A stretch of 64,000 bases of DNA, from positions 1 through 64,000 of the forward strand of contig NZ_CAHLAR010000008.1 of the NCBI RefSeq assembly GCF_903652925.1. The letters run 5' to 3'. The position numbers and the translations under genes were made by a program. Under the pieces are notes generated by a model. That model was not told the origin of the DNA. It did not search any database and was given only the letters and a program-made list of their open reading frames with translations. Positions within the stretch are counted from its first letter, which is position 1; the number at the start of each line of letters is the position of its first letter. Source of the DNA: Achromobacter anxifer. GTDB taxonomy: Bacteria > Pseudomonadota > Gammaproteobacteria > Burkholderiales > Burkholderiaceae_B. Positions 62,698 to 64,000 of this stretch are shown here, piece after piece.

Positions 62698-63894
62698 ATG
62701 GACCGCCGCCGCCTGTTGCAACTGATGGCCGCCGCACCGCTGGTGCTGGGAAGCAGCCGCCTGTACGCCGCCCCCGCCGCTTCGGGCAACCGCCTGCTGC
62801 TCGTCTTCATGCGCGGCGCCTACGACGCCGCCAGCCTGCTGGTGCCGGCCACGAGCGACTTCTATTACGAATCCCGGCCCAACATCGCCATTGCCCGCCC
62901 GGGCGGCGGCCCCGGCTCCGCCCTGCCCCTGGGCGACGGCTGGGCCCTGCACCCGGCGCTGGCCGAAAGCCTGCTGCCCTACTACGAAAAGCGCCAGCTG
63001 GCGTTCCTGCCGTTCGCCGGCACCGACGACACCAGCCGCAGCCATTTCGAAACCCAGAACAGCATCGAACTGGGGCAAGGCGCAAGCAAGGGCGGCAATT
63101 ACCGTTCGGGCTTCCTGAACCGGCTCGCGGCGACCCTGAACGCGGGCCGCACCCAGCCCGCCGCATTCACCAGCGAAGTGCCGCAGATTTTCCGCGGCGA
63201 CGAGCGCGTGCCCAACGTCGACCTGATCGGCGCCGCGCGCAAGTCGCGGCTGACGGAGGACGACAACCGCGTCATCGAGTCCATGTACCGCAACACCGAT
63301 CTGCATGCCTCGGTCGCCGAGGGACAGCGCGTCATGGGCGCGGCGCGCGAGGAGATCGATGCGGAAATGCAGGCCGCCAGCGGCAACGCCGTGTCGGCCG
63401 ACAGGCTGGAGCAGGAAGCGCGCCGCATCGCGCGCTTCATGACCGACCGCTACAACCTGGGTTTCGTCGACGTCGGCGGCTGGGACACGCACGTTGGCCA
63501 AGGCGCCGCCAGCGGCCTGCTATCGAACCGCCTGGGCCAGCTGGGGCGGGCGCTGGCCGCCTATGCCGACGCCATGGGGCCGGCCTGGAAACAGACCACG
63601 GTCGTGGTCATCAGCGAATTCGGCCGCACCTTCCGAGAGAACGGCAACAAGGGCACCGACCACGGCCATGGCACCGTCTATTGGGTCATGGGCGGCAATG
63701 TGCGCGGCGGCCGCATCGCGGGCCGCCAGGTGGAGGTCAAGCGCGAGACCCTGTTCCAGGACCGCGACTATCCCGTGCTGAACGAGTACCGCGCCGTGTT
63801 CGCCGGCCTGTTCTCGCGGCTGTATGGCCTGGACAAGGCGCGCCTGGCGCAGGTGTTTCCGGGCGTCGCGCCCGTGGACCTGAAGCTGGTCTAG
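62698..63894 (+). CDS. DUF1501 family Tat-exported protein
   Basis: A 398-aa protein with a short Tat-type signal (MDRRRLLQLMAAAPLVLGSS). Its body belongs to the alkaline-phosphatase/sulfatase-like DUF1501 group: LVFMRGAYDAASLL, DVGGWDTHVGQG, VVVISEFGRTFREN and KGTDHGHGTVYWVMGG give the likely metal ligands Asp and His. It follows its usual partner DUF1800, so the two are probably one operon. Confidence 0.9.
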   Translation: MDRRRLLQLMAAAPLVLGSSRLYAAPAASGNRLLLVFMRGAYDAASLLVPATSDFYYESRPNIAIARPGGGPGSALPLGDGWALHPALAESLLPYYEKRQLAFLPFAGTDDTSRSHFETQNSIELGQGASKGGNYRSGFLNRLAATLNAGRTQPAAFTSEVPQIFRGDERVPNVDLIGAARKSRLTEDDNRVIESMYRNTDLHASVAEGQRVMGAAREEIDAEMQAASGNAVSADRLEQEARRIARFMTDRYNLGFVDVGGWDTHVGQGAASGLLSNRLGQLGRALAAYADAMGPAWKQTTVVVISEFGRTFRENGNKGTDHGHGTVYWVMGGNVRGGRIAGRQVEVKRETLFQDRDYPVLNEYRAVFAGLFSRLYGLDKARLAQVFPGVAPVDLKLV

Positions 63895-63965
63895 CCTGCG
63901 CTAGAATTCCGTCCTTGCCCGTTCATTGCCGCCGCGGCCCTCCTTTTCGTCCCGGCCCCACTCCC

Positions 63966-64000
63966 ATGCCCCTGCACCTCATCGCGCTGGCCGCCGCCGC
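63966..64000 (+). CDS. Start of an unidentified gene cut by the window edge
   Basis: An ATG at 63966 opens MPLHLIALAAAA, a hydrophobic start, and runs off the window. There is no strong ribosome site and too little sequence to name it. It could be a membrane protein or a chance frame. Confidence 0.3.
   Translation, partial: MPLHLIALAAA

Overview
The window is high-GC DNA with dense, short-spaced operons, many GTG starts and ATGA stop/start overlaps. The gene families (MocR and IclR regulators, FecIR signalling, TctA-like transport, taurine/Xsc catabolism) point to an Alcaligenaceae betaproteobacterium of the Achromobacter/Bordetella type. No rRNA, tRNA, CRISPR array or insertion sequence was seen.

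Layout. 1-5.6 kb: an anaerobic RNR activase, then a MocR regulator divergent from an HMG-CoA reductase and a two-gene TctA-like transporter (probable mevalonate use). 5.7-10.1 kb: a nitronate monooxygenase-like flavoenzyme, then a TetR gene with a perfect 17-bp-arm operator, coupled to an 859-aa dikinase built like rifamycin phosphotransferase. 10.2-15.7 kb: a two-component system divergent from a five-gene cell-envelope operon: cytochrome b561, Tat-exported sulfite-oxidase-fold molybdoenzyme, a secreted protein made of Met-Ser-Lys-Asp pentapeptides, exported MsrB and exported MsrA. This looks like a periplasmic methionine-oxidation buffer and repair system and is the most interesting locus. 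16.3-20.4 kb: TonB receptor, FecR and FecI with a Fur-like box. 20.6-27.3 kb: Dps, an MFS permease, CstA/YbdD and a divergent Cache-type two-component system with an array of ACTACGCA sites between them. 27.4 kb: folE.

28.2-46.7 kb is a large sulfonate region: tauABC, tauR, taurine dehydrogenase tauXY, and further on xsc and pta with an IclR regulator. Together these convert taurine to sulfoacetaldehyde, then acetyl phosphate plus sulfite, then acetyl-CoA. Between the two halves sits a seven-gene unit: a dipeptide-type ABC transporter, a metal amidohydrolase and a His-rich COG0523 GTPase.

46.8-51.3 kb: a DbpA-like helicase, DoxX, a structured leader before a Tyr-rich small lipoprotein and a secreted Trp-Gly/Gln-repeat protein, then an exported peroxiredoxin. 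51.3-55.8 kb: a 1476-aa intimin/invasin-type inverse autotransporter with ten Big_1-like domains. 56.2-64 kb: CoA-transferase, photolyase, an Aer-like PAS protein lacking its signalling domain and ending in a 36-bp repeat array, a TPR protein, and a DUF1800/DUF1501 pair. A last reading frame runs off the edge.
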